Below, one piece after another: positions 24,501-36,423 of a stretch of DNA of 64,000 bases (within the stretch, counting starts at the first letter, position 1; each line of letters begins with the position of its first letter). The stretch comes from Megascapheus bottae (lineage: Eukaryota > Chordata > Mammalia > Rodentia > Geomyidae), in NCBI GenBank assembly GCA_024803745.1, contig JANJXV010000191.1:992001-1056000 (forward strand), in the 5' to 3' direction. The notes beneath the pieces were generated by a model. It saw only the letters and a program-made list of their open reading frames with translations, made no database searches and had not been told where the DNA came from. The translations under genes and the position numbers were made by a program.

Positions 24501-25437
24501 ATTTTTCCAACTTGCTGTTGTAGGCACTCCACGCTATAAATTTTCCTCTGAGTACTGCATTTGTTGTGTCCCTAAGGAGTTGATATTTGTGTGCTCCTTA
24601 TTGTTAAATTTCATAAACAGTTGGATATCTGTTCTGATCTCTTCGATTACCCATTGTTTTTGATTCAACAATGTGTGGTTCAGTGTCCATGAGTTACAGG
24701 GTTTTCTTTGGTGGAGATGTGTGTTCAGCTCCAATTTGATGCCTTTATGGTCTGAGAGTGTGCATGGAATAATTTCAGTGTTTCTGAATCTGTCCAGGTT
24801 TGCTTTATGGCCTAAGATGTGGTCTATTTTGGAAAATGTTCCATGTGCTGCTGAGAAAAACGTATATTGTGGTGTTACTGGGTGGAATATTCTGCAGATG
24901 TCTGTTAGATCTAGTTGGTCTATATAGTTGTTCAGTTCTAAGGTTTCTCTGTTGAGTTTTTGCCTTGTTGTTGATCTGTCCATAGGTGAGAGTGGTGTGT
25001 TAAACTCACCAACAATCACTGTATTTCGATCTATGTATGGTTTCAGTGTAAGTAAAGTTTGCTTGATGAAGTTTGGAGCTCCGGGATTGGGTGTGTAAAT
25101 ATTGAGGATTGTTATGTCTTCCGGGAGGAAAGATCCCTTTAGTAGTATGTAGTAACCTTCTTTGTGTTTTCTTACTAATTTTAGTTTGAAGTCTATTGTA
25201 TCTGATATGAGGATGGCAACTCTAGCCTGTTTATGGGGGCAGTTAGCTTGATAGAGTTTATTCCAACCTCTCACTTTCAAAAGATGATTGTTTTTGGGTA
25301 AGATGTGTCTCTTGAAGTCAGCAGAACGATGGCTCTTGCTTTTTGATCCAACTAGACAACCTATGCCGTTTAATTGGAGAGTTAAGTCCATTGATATTGA
25401 GAGTTAGGATTGAGAGATATTTATTAGTTCCTACCAT
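21595..25437 (-). pseudogene. L1 ORF2, copy 4, broken
   Basis: Start 25435-25437. Blocks: 285 codons (24534-25391, one codon longer from a 3-bp duplication giving RSTTRQ), 159 (23913-24392, homopolymer length restoring frame at the linker), 60 (23652-23834, [18 protein letters not shown]), 152 (23197-23655, FADD intact), 193 (22196-22777) and 147 (21595-22038). The lineage switch lies at about 23245-23262. Confidence 0.93.
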
Positions 25438-25668
25438 TTTTAAAAGCTTTTAGTAGGGCCTGTGTCTTGACAGTTCTTGTGGTCCTTAGATGGTATGCTG
25501 TTTAGGTGCCATTTCTTTCCCTATATTGCATTTATTTTGGTTTTCTATGTATAGAGCATCTTTGAGAATTCTCCGTAGTGTTGGTTTTGTTTCGACATAT
25601 TCTTGCAGCTTTTCCCTGGAATGGAATGTTTTTATTTTTCCCTCAGTTATGAATGAGAGCTTAGCTGG

Positions 25669-26669
25669 CTACAGTATTCTTGGTTGGTAGTTATTTGATA
25701 TAAGGGCATGACATATATGCTTCCAGTCACTTCGTGCTTGCATGGTCTCTGCTGAGAAATCTGGGGTTATTCTGATTGGTTTGCCTTTGTAGGTTACTGA
25801 TCCCTTTTCCCTGGCTGCCTTTAGGATCTTTCCTTTCATTTCTATTGATCCAGTTCGGATCACAATGTGGCGGTGGGATGTTCTTTTCTGGTCAGGTCTG
25901 TTTGGGGTTCTAAAAGCTTCTCGTATGTGGATGGGCCTGCCCTTCTGGATATTTGGGAAATTCTCTGAGATGATTCCCTGAAGTATATTTCCAATACCAT
26001 TGACCTCTTTCTCCACGCCCTCCTCAATACCAACTAGCCTTAAATTAGGCTTCCTAATTGTATCTTGGACCTCCTGAAGCGCTCTCTCATATTTCCTAGA
26101 TTTGGATTGACTCATTTTCTGTTCTTTATAATACCTAAATTATCTTCAGCCACGGAAATTCTCTCCTCTGCAATGTCTAACCTGCTATCAAAGCTATCTA
26201 CTTTATTTTTCATCTCCCTTGCTTCTAATTGCTCACTTTTGATGCCTTGCATCCCTTGTTTTAGATCATGTATGGATTTCTTTATCTCCTTGATTTCCTT
26301 TTGAGTGGTTAGCTCAGTAGCTTTATTTTCTTTGGACATTTGCTGGAGTTTGGTCACGTTTTTATTTGTGGATTCTTTGAATTCACCCATCTTTCTTTGA
26401 AAAACCTTTATTATGGCCTCCTTTATGGCTTCTTCTTTTTCACTTATCACCTTGTTTTTGCTTTCCTCTTGTTCAGGTAAGGCTTCCTCCATTATCTCTT
26501 TCTTTATATTTTCACATTTTTCATTAATGATGTTTATCAATTGCATTTGTGTAGCAATTGGAAGACTCTCCTCTAGGTTTGCCACTGACTGTTCCATTGT
26601 CTGTTTACATTGGGTGGGGGATGTTGTTTCTTGATTTGACATTTTTCTTGAGTTTCTTGTTCTGCCCAT
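25669..26669 (-). pseudogene. L1 ORF1, copy 4, frameshifted
   Basis: A 4-bp deletion near 26127 (gttctttataat versus gttctttctctataat in copies 1-3) shifts frame between coiled coil and RRM. It leaves 185 codons (26112-26669, ending GIIKNRK) and 148 codons (25669-26115, starting MSQSKSRKYE). Confidence 0.93.
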
Positions 26670-27330
26670 TTGAAAATGGGAGCAAGATTACTACTAAATA
26701 CGATTATAGTTTTTCAGATATAACCAACCTAGACCTCTGTAGCTGGCAGACACTAGATGTTCACAAGTTTTGATTGGTATTATCACTCTTTCTTTTTGTG
26801 CACTTACAGACCAGCCTAATACAACCACTGATAAGCGATTTATACCCAAAACAATAAGCCTCTCAATCCAATCTCTATTGTCTTTAAGTCCCTCTGAGCC
26901 TAGAGAATAATTAACCACCTACATATACAATATTGCTCAACAGCCATCAAGTGTAGATCCGTGCAGTATAAGGGTTGAAAGACGAGCAGAGGTCCAGAGA
27001 GAGAAAAAAAGAATGAGAGAGGTCAGGGGAGGTGCAAGAGGATTAACGTAGGAGTGTAAGAATATTGTAGTAATGAAGAAAAGTTATAGCATAAGGATAA
27101 CTGACATAAGTTGGTAAGTAGGTAGCATATTTGAGTACAAAGTTTGGAAAGTATTAGAATAAAACTTATGTGTTGCTGCACGACTAGCTCTTAGCCCAAC
27201 CAGTGGCCTCACAGTGGACCATGGGATGGATCTGTTTTTCTTGTCTACGTTGAGGGAAAGGGGTATTTCACAAGATGCAGAAGCGAAGATTTCAGAAACA
27301 AATGCTGTGAGTGAATTAGCTTGTAAAAAG
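26670..27330 (-). other. L1 leader / undetermined flank, unit 4
   Basis: Shares the variant agcataaggataactgacat with units 5 and 8 near 27087. Confidence 0.5.
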
Positions 27331-27542
27331 CATTTTTATTTTCTTTTATCTTTCTGCCAGTCTTGGGGCTTGAATTCAGGGCCTGAGCACTGTCCTCGGG
27401 TTTTCTCAAGTCTAGCCCTCTGCCACTTGAGCCACAGTGCCACATCTAGATTTTCTATCTATGTGGTACTGAGCAATCAAACCCAGATCTTCATGGATGC
27501 TAGGCAAGCACTCTACCACTATGCCAAACTCTCAACCCTGAC
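27331..27542 (-). mobile_element. ID-type composite SINE (minus), unit 4
   Basis: Array paralogue. Reads ctgccacttgagccac where units 1-3 read ctgcgacttgagccgc, which is nearer the usual SINE consensus. Confidence 0.82.
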
Positions 27543-27557
27543 ATAGTAATTATAAAG

Positions 27558-27576
27558 TCATCATCATCATCATCAT
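27558..27576. repeat. (TCA)6 microsatellite, unit 4
   Basis: Six repeats, the same length as in unit 5. Confidence 0.98.
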
Positions 27577-27776
27577 ATCCAAATATCCTTTCTCCTACAA
27601 AGAATGAACACTTAACTGTGTCTAATGCTTTTTTTTTAATTTCACTAATTCTTCTGTGTTTTTCCCTCTTGCATTTTTTACACATGACAGCAAAGCTAAT
27701 CATCAGGAAAAAATTGATTAGGATACAGAAACCTAATAATATCCTAGTAGATTGACGTCAAAAATATGTGCAAGAT

Positions 27777-27974
27777 GCCCTGTGTGTTTGACCTAGTGGG
27801 AGAGTCCTGGGCTACCAAGCAGTAAGCCTCAGGTTTGATTCCTCATTACCACATACATAGAAAACGCTGCAAGTGGTGCTGTGGCTCGGTGGGACAGCTA
27901 AAGCCTAAAGAAAGCCCAAGAACAATGTTCACACTCTGAGGTCAAGTCCCAAGACTAGCAAAAACAAAAAAAAA
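27777..27974 (+). mobile_element. ID-type composite SINE (plus), unit 4
   Basis: Array paralogue with an altered A box (tagtgggagagtcc). Confidence 0.82.
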
Positions 27975-28586
27975 TTCGACAAGGGGCAAAATGCAGGCAG
28001 AGAAGGCACTGTGAAGCAAATGTTTTGTAAAGGATGAGGGCAATATTGACCCTTAAGTTTGGATCTTACCTAAGAAAGGCTCCTTGAGCCTGAGACCAGA
28101 CTGGTAGTTGGGCCTAGTGGAAGACATTGGGATTGGACAAATAAGGTGTGCTGTATACTACATCCACATGTATATTGTGAGACTGGAGGAGAGATTCAGC
28201 CTCCAGTATGTCTTTGGTGAGGTCTTTGGTCATTGGGCCCTGAAAGGTGACCATGCCTCCCTCACAATGGAACAGAATATGGAACCCTGGTAACCAAGCC
28301 ACTGTAACTAACAACCAGCTCAAGCCAGCTCACTTGGCCTGTGGCTCAGAAGGAAGAAAGATGTTGCTGTGCTGTTGCCAAAGGTCAGGAAACTCGAGTC
28401 TCAGGCATGGAAGTTGTGGATGTCTTACTCGAAGATGTACATGCTAGATCATTGCCAAGCCACAAATCCAGTATAACAGAACTTTCTCTAAGAAGAAGGC
28501 CAGGAAAATCCAGGGCAACCAGATGAGGTAAATTTCTAAGAAGAAATGTATTTGACCCCATTATCCTCCCCACACACTACAACTTC
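27975..28586. other. Non-repeat spacer, unit 4, with 17-bp loss
   Basis: Reads gaggtctttggtc near 28219, where the other units have gaggtctt, then tgtgagcaaggatctttggtc or a near variant. One copy of a short tcttt direct repeat and the sequence between the two copies is missing. Confidence 0.6.
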
Positions 28587-28997
28587 TTTTTTTTCATTTT
28601 TTTATTGAATTAGTAAAAGGGTTAGATGATATTTGCCAGATAGAAGGTGCATTAATTCACATACATTGATACCCTTTCACATGTCTTGGTACCCATTTCC
28701 CTCCAACCCCACACCCCCCACCTGTTTTGGTTTTCCCCCTTCCCTATCAAATTTCAAATATCCAAATACAAATAAATTCAATATATCAGATAACAAAGTG
28801 AGATACTATACCAATATGGGATAACCAAGGGACAGCAAACGAGATGAGAGACAACATAGTACATTAAGGACAACAATCATTCATTATATGGCTTTCGTTT
28901 CAATATCCTGGAGGTCCTTTCAATTAGCTTCACATTATATGGCCTTATATATGGCCTTTTGCTCTATTGCCAAGCTCTCTAGTAGAGCCCAAGGTTT

Positions 28998-31900
28998 CTA
29001 CTGATTATGACGAATGAGGGAAACCATTGAGACTAAGTTCCTTTGAGTCTGGCTTACTTCACTTAATATGATTTGTTCTAAGTCTTTCCATTTCCTAACA
29101 AATGGGGCGAAGTCATTCTTTCTGGCAGCAGCATAGAATTCCATTGTGTACAAATACCACAACTTGTTGATCCACTCATCAACTGAGGGACATCTGGGTT
29201 GGTTCCATATCTTTGCTATGGTGAATAGTGCTGCAATGAACATTGTTGTGCTAGTGGGTTTAGTATGCCCTTGTTTCTGGATTGTTGGGTAAATGCCAAG
29301 TAGTGGAATTGCTGGGTCATAGGGGAGTTGTATGTTTAGCCTTTGAAGCACTGCCGCACTGCTTTCCATAGTGGTTGAACGAGTTTGCACTCCCATCAAC
29401 AATGTAGTAGTGATCCCTTCTGGCCACATCCCCTGCAGCATCTGTTGTCATTCGTTTTCCTGATCCTGGCCATTCTAACTGGAGTTAGGTGGAATCTTAG
29501 ACTTGTTTAGATTTGCATTTCTTTTATGACCAGAGATGTTGAGTATTTCTTCATGTGTCTATAGGCCATTTTTGTTTCTTCTTCAGAGAAGACTCTCTTT
29601 AAGTCTTTGGCCCATTTTTAATGGGATGGGTGTTACTTTGGAGGTTAGTTTTGGAGTGATTCAATTTTTTGAGTTGTTGATATATTTTAGATATGAGGCC
29701 TTGGTCCATTGTTTGGTTGGTGAAGATCTTCTCCCACTCTGTAGGCTTCCTGATTAGTTTACTAGCTATATCCGTTGCCATACAAAAGCTCTGCAGTTTA
29801 ATGCTGTCCCACTTATCCAGCCTTTCTCTGATTTGTTGTGATTCTTGGTCCTTATTAAGAAAGTTTCGACCTTTGCCAAGGAGGCCTAGTGTATCTCCTA
29901 TTCCTTCCTGTAAACTTTTCAGTGTGTCAGCTTTTACCTCCACGTCTTTGATCCATTTGGAGTTAATTCTAGTGCAAGGGGACAAAGAAGGATCCAACTT
30001 TAGTTTTCTGCAGGTGTTTAACCAGTTCTGCCAGCACAACTTGTTGAAGAGGCTATCTTTCTGCCATTCTATTTTTTTGGCTCCCTGGTCAAAGATTAGG
30101 TGGCCATAGGTCTGTGGTTTAATATCTGGGTCCGCAGTTCTACTCCATTGGACTTCAGGCCTGTTCTTTTGCCAGACCAAGCTGTTTTGAGAATTATAGC
30201 TCTGTAATAGAGTCTTAAGTTTGGAATTGAAATTCCTTCAGCGCTGTTCTTTCTGCTAAGAAGTGTTTTTGCTATACGGGGTCTTTTATTATTCCATATG
30301 AAATTTTGAATTGCCTCTTCTATGTCTTTAAAGAATGACATTGGGTGTTGATGGGTATTACATTGAATTTGTAGATAGCCCTTGGCAAGATTGTCATTTT
30401 CACAATGTTGATTCTTCCAATCCAGGAGCATGGGAGGTTTTTCCATTTCCTTAGTTCTGCTTTAATTTCCTTTTTTATCGTTTTAAAGTTTTCATCTAAA
30501 CGGTCCTTTACATTCTTAGTTAAGCTAATTGCTAGGTACTTATTTTCTTTGAGGCTATTGTGAAAGTATTTTCTTTCCTGATTATTGCCTCGTTCCTCTC
30601 AGTGTTGGCGTAAAGTAAGGCAGCTGATTTGTGAGGGTTGATTTTTATGGCCTGCTACCCTTCCAAAGCCTTGAATCAGCTCAAGGAGCTTGGGAGTAGA
30701 GTCTATAGGATACTTTAAATACAGAATCATGTCATGTGCAAAGAGGGATAGTGTTATTTCCTCTTTCCCTACTTGGATCCCCTTTATGATTGCTTCTTGC
30801 CATATTGAACTGCCTAGGAATTCTAGTACTATGTTAAAAAGGAGTGGAGAGAGTGGGCATCCTTGTCTCGTTCCTGATTTTAGAGGGAATGGCTTTAGAT
30901 TTTCACCATTAAGTATAATACTAGCAGTGGGTTTCTCATACACAGCCTTTATTACATTGAGAAATGTTCCATGGATTCCTAGTTTCTCCACATCTTTTAA
31001 CATAAAGGGGTTTTGGATCTTGTCAAATGCCTTTTCCGCATCTATTGAGAGAATCATGTGATTTTATCCCTGCTCCTGTTGATGTGTTGAATTATATTAA
31101 TTGATTTGTGTATGTTGAACCAGCTTTGCCTCCCTGTGATGAATCCAGTTTGATCATAGTGTATATTTTTTTTGATGAGTTGTTGTAGACGGTTGGCCAG
31201 TATTTTGTTGAGAAGTTTTGCATCGAGGTTCATCAAAGAAATGGGTCTATAGATCTCTTTCTTTGATGAATCTCTGTCTGGTTTGGGGATGAGGGATATG
31301 CTGGCTTCACAGAATCAGTTTAGTAAAGAACCTTCATTTTCAATTTCGTTGAAGAGCTTGAGGAGTATTGGTGTGAGCTCTGCTTTGAAGACCTTATAGA
31401 ATTCAGCTGTGAATGCATCGGGCCCTGGGCTCTTTTTAAGTGGAAGTTGTCTAATTTCCATTTCTATTTCAGAGCTTGAAATAGGCCTGTTGAGTTGGGT
31501 TAGCTCTTCTTGGTTCAGTGTGTGTATGTTAATATTGTCTAGGAATTCATCCATTTCTTCTAGATTCTCAAATTTGTTGGCGTAAAGGTTTGAGAAGTAT
31601 TCCCTCATGATATTCTGGATCTTGGTTATTTCTGTCGTGATATTACCATTTTCATCTGCGATTTTGTTTATTTCGATATGCTCTCTTCTTTTTTTGGTAA
31701 GATTTGCTAAGGGCTTGTCAATTTTGTTAATTCTTTCAAGAACCAACTCCTTGTTTTGTTGATTCTTTCTATAGTTTTTTTTTTATTCCAAATCATTTAA
31801 TTCTGCTTTGATTTTAATAATTTGCTTTCTCCTAATGGGTTTAGGGTTGGTTTGTTGCTCTTTTTCCAGGAGGTTAAGGTGAGACATTAACTAGTTGGTT

Positions 31901-32841
31901 TGCCATTTTTCCAACTTGCTGTTGTAGGCACTCCACGCTATAAATTTTCCTCTGAGTACTGCCTTTGTTGTGTCCCTAAGGAGTTGATATTTGTGTGCTC
32001 CTTATTGTTAAATTTCATAAACACTTGGATATCTGTTCTGATCTCTTCGATTACCCATTGTTTTTGATTCAACAATGTGTGGTTCAGTGTCCATGAGTTA
32101 CAGGGTTTTCTTTGGTGGAGATGTGTGTTCAGCTCCAATTTGATGCCTTTATGGTCTGAGAGTGTGCATGGAATAATTTCAGTGTTTCTGAATCTGTCCA
32201 GGTTTGCTTTATGGCCTAAGATGTGGTCTATTTTGGAAAATGTTCCATGTGCTGCTGAGAAAAACGTATATTGTGGTGTTACTGGGTGGAATATTCTGCA
32301 GATGTCTGTTAGATCTAGTTGGTCTATATAGTTGTTCAGTTCTAAGGTTTCTCTGTTGAGTTTTTGCCTTGTTGTTGATCTGTCCATAGGTGAGAGTGGT
32401 GTGTTAAACTCACCAACAATCACTGTATTTCGATCTATGTATGGTTTCAGTGTAAGTAAAGTTTGCTTGATGAAGTTTGGAGCTCCGGGATTGGGTGTGT
32501 AAATATTGAGGATTGTTATGTCTTCCGGGAGGAAAGATCCCTTTAGTAGTATATAGTAACCTTCTTTGTCTTTTCTTACTAATTTTAGTTTGAAGTCTAT
32601 TGTATCTGATATGAGGATGGCAACTCTAGCCTGTTTATGGGGGCAGTTAGCTTGATAGAGTTTATTCCAACCTCTCACTTTCAAAAGATGATTGTTTTTG
32701 GGTAAGATGTGTCTCTTGAAGTCAGCAGAACGATGGCTCTTGCTTTTTGATCCAACTAGACAACCTATGCCGTTTAATTGGAGAGTTAAGTCCATTGATA
32801 TTGAGAGTTAGGATTGAGAGATATTTATTAGTTCCTACCAT
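28998..32841 (-). pseudogene. L1 ORF2, copy 5, broken, FAHD
   Basis: Sister of copy 4 with the same RSTTRQ insertion (285 codons, 31938-32795). The catalytic FADD box reads FAHD (30731-30742). A private 1-bp loss near 30345 changes frame after the thumb region. Other blocks: 143 codons at 31315-31746, 152 at 30599-31057, 193 at 29599-30180 and 147 at 28998-29441. Confidence 0.93.
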
Positions 32842-33072
32842 TTTTAAAAGCTTTTAGTAGGGCCTGTGTCTTGACAGTTCTTGTGGTCCTTAGATGGTAT
32901 GCTGTTTAGGTGCCATTTCTTTCCCTATATTGCATTTATTTTGGTTTTCTATGTATAGAGCATCTTTGAGAATTCTCTGTAGTGTTGGTTTTGTTTCGAC
33001 ATATTCTTGCAGCTTTTCCCTGGAATGGAATGTTTTTATTTTTCCCTCAGTTATGAATGACAGCTTAGCTGG

Positions 33073-34073
33073 CTACAGTATTCTTGGTTGGTAGTTATTT
33101 GATATAAGGGCATGACATATATGCTTCCAGTCACTTCGTGCTTGCATGGTCTCTGCTGAGAAATCTGGGGTTATTCTGATTGGTTTGCCTTTGTAGGTTA
33201 CTGATCCCTTTTCCCTGGCTGCCTTTAGGATCTTTCCTTTCATTTCTATTGATCCAGTTCGGATCACAATGTGGCGGTGGGATGTTCTTTTCTGGTCAGG
33301 TCTGTTTGGGGTTCTAAAAGCTTCTCGTATCTGGATGGGCCTGCCCTTCTGGATATTTGGGAAATTCTCTGAGATGATTCCCTGAAGTATATTTCCAATA
33401 CCATTGACCTCTTTCTCCACGCCCTCCTCAGTACCAACTAGCCTTAAATTAGGCTTCCTAATTGTATCTTGGACCTCCTGAAGCGCTCTCTCATATTTCC
33501 TAGATTTGGATTGACTCATTTTCTGTTCTTTATAATACCTAAATTATCTTCAGCCACGGAAATTCTCTCCTCTGCAATGTCTAACCTGCTATCAAAGCTA
33601 TCTACTTTATTTTTCATCTCCCTTGCTTCTAATTGCTCACTTTTGATGCCTTGCATCCCTTGTTTTAGATCATGTATGGATTTCTTTATCTCCTTGATTT
33701 CCTTTTGAGTGGTTAGCTCAGTAGCTTTATTTTCTTTGGACATTTGCTGGAGTTTGGTCACGTTTTTATTTGTGGATTCTTTGAATTCACCCATCTTTCT
33801 TTGAAAAACCTTTATTATGGCCTCCTTTATGGCTTCTTCTTTTTCACTTATCACCTTGTTTTTGCTTTCCTCTTGTTCAGGTAAGGCTTCCTCCATTATC
33901 TCTTTCTTTATATTTTCACATTTTTCATTAATGATGTTTATCAATTGCATTTGTGTAGCAATTGGAAGACTCTCCTCTAGGTTTGCCAGTGACTGTTCCA
34001 TTGTCTGTTTACATTGGGTGGGGGATGTTGTTTCTTGATTTGACATTTTTCTTGAGTTTCTTGTTCTGCCCAT
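33073..34073 (-). pseudogene. L1 ORF1, copy 5, frameshifted
   Basis: Same 4-bp deletion (near 33531): 185 codons at 33516-34073 and 148 at 33073-33519. Close to copy 4, with single differences such as VGTEEG for VGIEEG. Confidence 0.93.
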
Positions 34074-34734
34074 TTGAAAATGGGAGCAAGATTACTACTA
34101 AATACGATTATAGTTTTTCAGATATAACCAACCTAGACCTCTGTAGCTGGCAGACACTAGATGTTCACAAGTTTTGATTGGTATTATCACTCTTTCTTTT
34201 TGTGCACTTACAGACCAGCCTAATACAACCACTGATAAGCGATTTATACCCAAAACAATAAGCCTCTCAATCCAATCTCTATTGTCTTTAAGTCCCTCTG
34301 AGCCTAGAGAATAATTAACCACCTACATATACAATATTGCTCAACAGCCATCAAGTGTAGATCCGTGCAGTATAAGGGTTGAAAGACGAGCAGAGGTCCA
34401 GAGATAGAAAAAAAGAATGAGAGAGGTCAGGGGAGGTGCAAGAGGATTAACGTAGGAGTGTAAGAATATTGTAGTAATGAAGAAAAGTTATAGCATAAGG
34501 ATAACTGACATAAGTTGGTAAGTAGGTAGCATATTTGAGTACAAAGTTTGTAAAGTATTAGAATAAAACTTATGTGTTGCTGCACGACTAGCTCTTAGCC
34601 CAACCCGGGGCCTCACAGTGGACCATGGGATGGATCTGTTTTTCTTGTCTACGTTGAGGGAAAGGGGTATTTCACAAGATGCAGAAGCGAAGATTTCAGA
34701 AACAAATGCTGTGAGTGAATTAGCTTGTAAAAAG
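34074..34734 (-). other. L1 leader / undetermined flank, unit 5
   Basis: As unit 4, with private changes such as acccggggcc near 34605. Confidence 0.5.
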
Positions 34735-34946
34735 CATTTTTATTTTCTTTTATATTTCTGCCAGTCTTGGGGCTTGAATTCAGGGCCTGAGCACTGTCCT
34801 CGGGTTTTCTCAAGTCTAGCCCTCTGCCACTTGAGCCACAGTGCCACATCTAGATTTTCTATCTATGTGGTACTGAGCAATCAAACCCAGATCTTCATGG
34901 ATGCTAGGCAAGCACTCTACCACTATGCCAAACTCTCAACCCTGAC
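34735..34946 (-). mobile_element. ID-type composite SINE (minus), unit 5
   Basis: Array paralogue; same variants as unit 4. Confidence 0.82.
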
Positions 34947-34961
34947 ATAGTAATTATAAAG

Positions 34962-34980
34962 TCATCATCATCATCATCAT
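34962..34980. repeat. (TCA)6 microsatellite, unit 5
   Basis: Six repeats, the same length as in unit 4. Confidence 0.98.
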
Positions 34981-35180
34981 ATCCAAATATCCTTTCTCCT
35001 ACAAAGAATGAACACTTAACTGTGTCTAATGCTTTTTTTTTAATTTCACTAATTCTTCTGTGTTTTTCCCTCTTGCATTTTTTACACATGACAGCAAAGC
35101 TAATCATCAGGAAAAAATTGATTAGGATACAGAAACCTAATAATATCCTAGTAGATTGACGTCAAAAATATGTGCAAGAT

Positions 35181-35378
35181 GCCCTGTGTGTTTGACCTAG
35201 TGGGAGAGTCCTTGGCTACCAAGCAGTAAGCCTCAGGTTTGATTCCTCATTACCACATACATAGAAAACGCTGCAAGTGGTGCTGTGGCTCGGTGGGACA
35301 GCTAAAGCCTAAAGAAAGCCCAAGAACAATGTTCACACTCTGAGGTCAAGTCCCAAGACTAGCAAAAACAAAAAAAAA
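35181..35378 (+). mobile_element. ID-type composite SINE (plus), unit 5
   Basis: Array paralogue; A box altered as in unit 4. Confidence 0.82.
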
Positions 35379-36008
35379 TTCGACAAGGGGCAAAATGCAG
35401 GCAGAGAAGGCACTGTGAAGCAAATGTTTTGTAAAGGATGAGGGCAATATTGACCCTTAAGTTTGGATCTTACCTAAGAAAGGCTCCTTGAGCCTGAGAC
35501 CAGACTGGTAGTTGGGCCTAGTGGAAGACATAGGGATTGGACAAATAAGGTGTGCTGTATACTACATCCACATGTATATTGTGAGACTGGAGGAGAGATT
35601 CAGCCTCCAGTATGTCTTTGGTGAGGTCTTTTGTGAGCAAGGATCTTTGGTCATTGGGCCCTGAAAGGTGACCCTGCCTCCCTCACAATGGAGCAGAATA
35701 TGGAACCCTGGTAACCAAGCCACTGTAACTAACAACCAGCTCAAGCCAGCTCACTTGGCCTGTGGCTCAGGAGGAAGAAAGATGTTGCTGTGCTGTTGCC
35801 AAAGGTCAGGAAACTCGAGTCTCAGGCATGGAAGTTGTGGATGTCTTACTCGAAGATGTACATGCTAGATCATTGCCAAGCCACAAATCCAGTATAACAG
35901 AACTTTCTCTAAGAAGAAGGCCAGGAAAATCCAGGGCAACCAGATGAGGTAAAGTTCTAAGAAGAAATGTATTTGACCCCATCATCCTCCCCACACACTA
36001 CAACTTTC
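35379..36008. other. Non-repeat spacer, unit 5
   Basis: Paralogue; reads gtaaagttct where the others read gtaaatttct near 35948. Confidence 0.6.
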
Positions 36009-36423
36009 TTTTTTTTTCATTTTTTTATTGTAATTAGTAAAAGGGTTAGATGATATTTGCCATATAGAAGGTGCATTAATTCACATACATTGATACCCTT
36101 TCACATGTCTTGGTACGCATTTCCCTCCAACCCCACACCCCCCACCCGTCTTGGTTTTCCCCCCTTCCCTGTCAAATTTCAAATATCCAAATACAAATAA
36201 ATTCAATATATCGGATAACAAAGTGAGATACTATACCAATATGGGATAACCAAGGGACAGCAAGCGAGATGAGAGACAACATACTACATTAAGGACAACA
36301 ATCATTCATTATATGGCTTTTGTGTCAATATCCTGGAGGTCCTTTCTATTAGCTTCATATTATATGGCCTTATATATGGCTTTTTGCTCTATTAACAATC
36401 TCTGCTAGTAGAGCCCAAGGTTT

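Larger units (their letters stand above)
21182..26669 (-). mobile_element. LINE-1 copy 4 (recombinant)
   Basis: The 3' half matches copies 2 and 3 (single-base losses near the ORF2 C-terminus). The 5' half matches copies 6-8 (4-bp deletion in ORF1). The G-rich tract lies opposite 21295-21336 and is interrupted (ccaccc). Confidence 0.93.
22319..29721. repeat. Array unit 4 (7403 bp, shortest)
   Basis: Recombinant unit. Its left part, through about 23245, carries unit 2/3-type ORF2 variants, and its right part carries the unit 6-8 type. It shares a 3-bp insertion at about 24966-24973 with unit 5. A 17-bp loss near 28221, between two short tcttt repeats, accounts for much of its shorter length. 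Confidence 0.95.
28587..34073 (-). mobile_element. LINE-1 copy 5 (recombinant)
   Basis: Same mosaic structure as copy 4. G-rich tract opposite 28699-28739. The segment before the A-tail reads attgaattag, so AATAAA is altered here. Confidence 0.93.
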
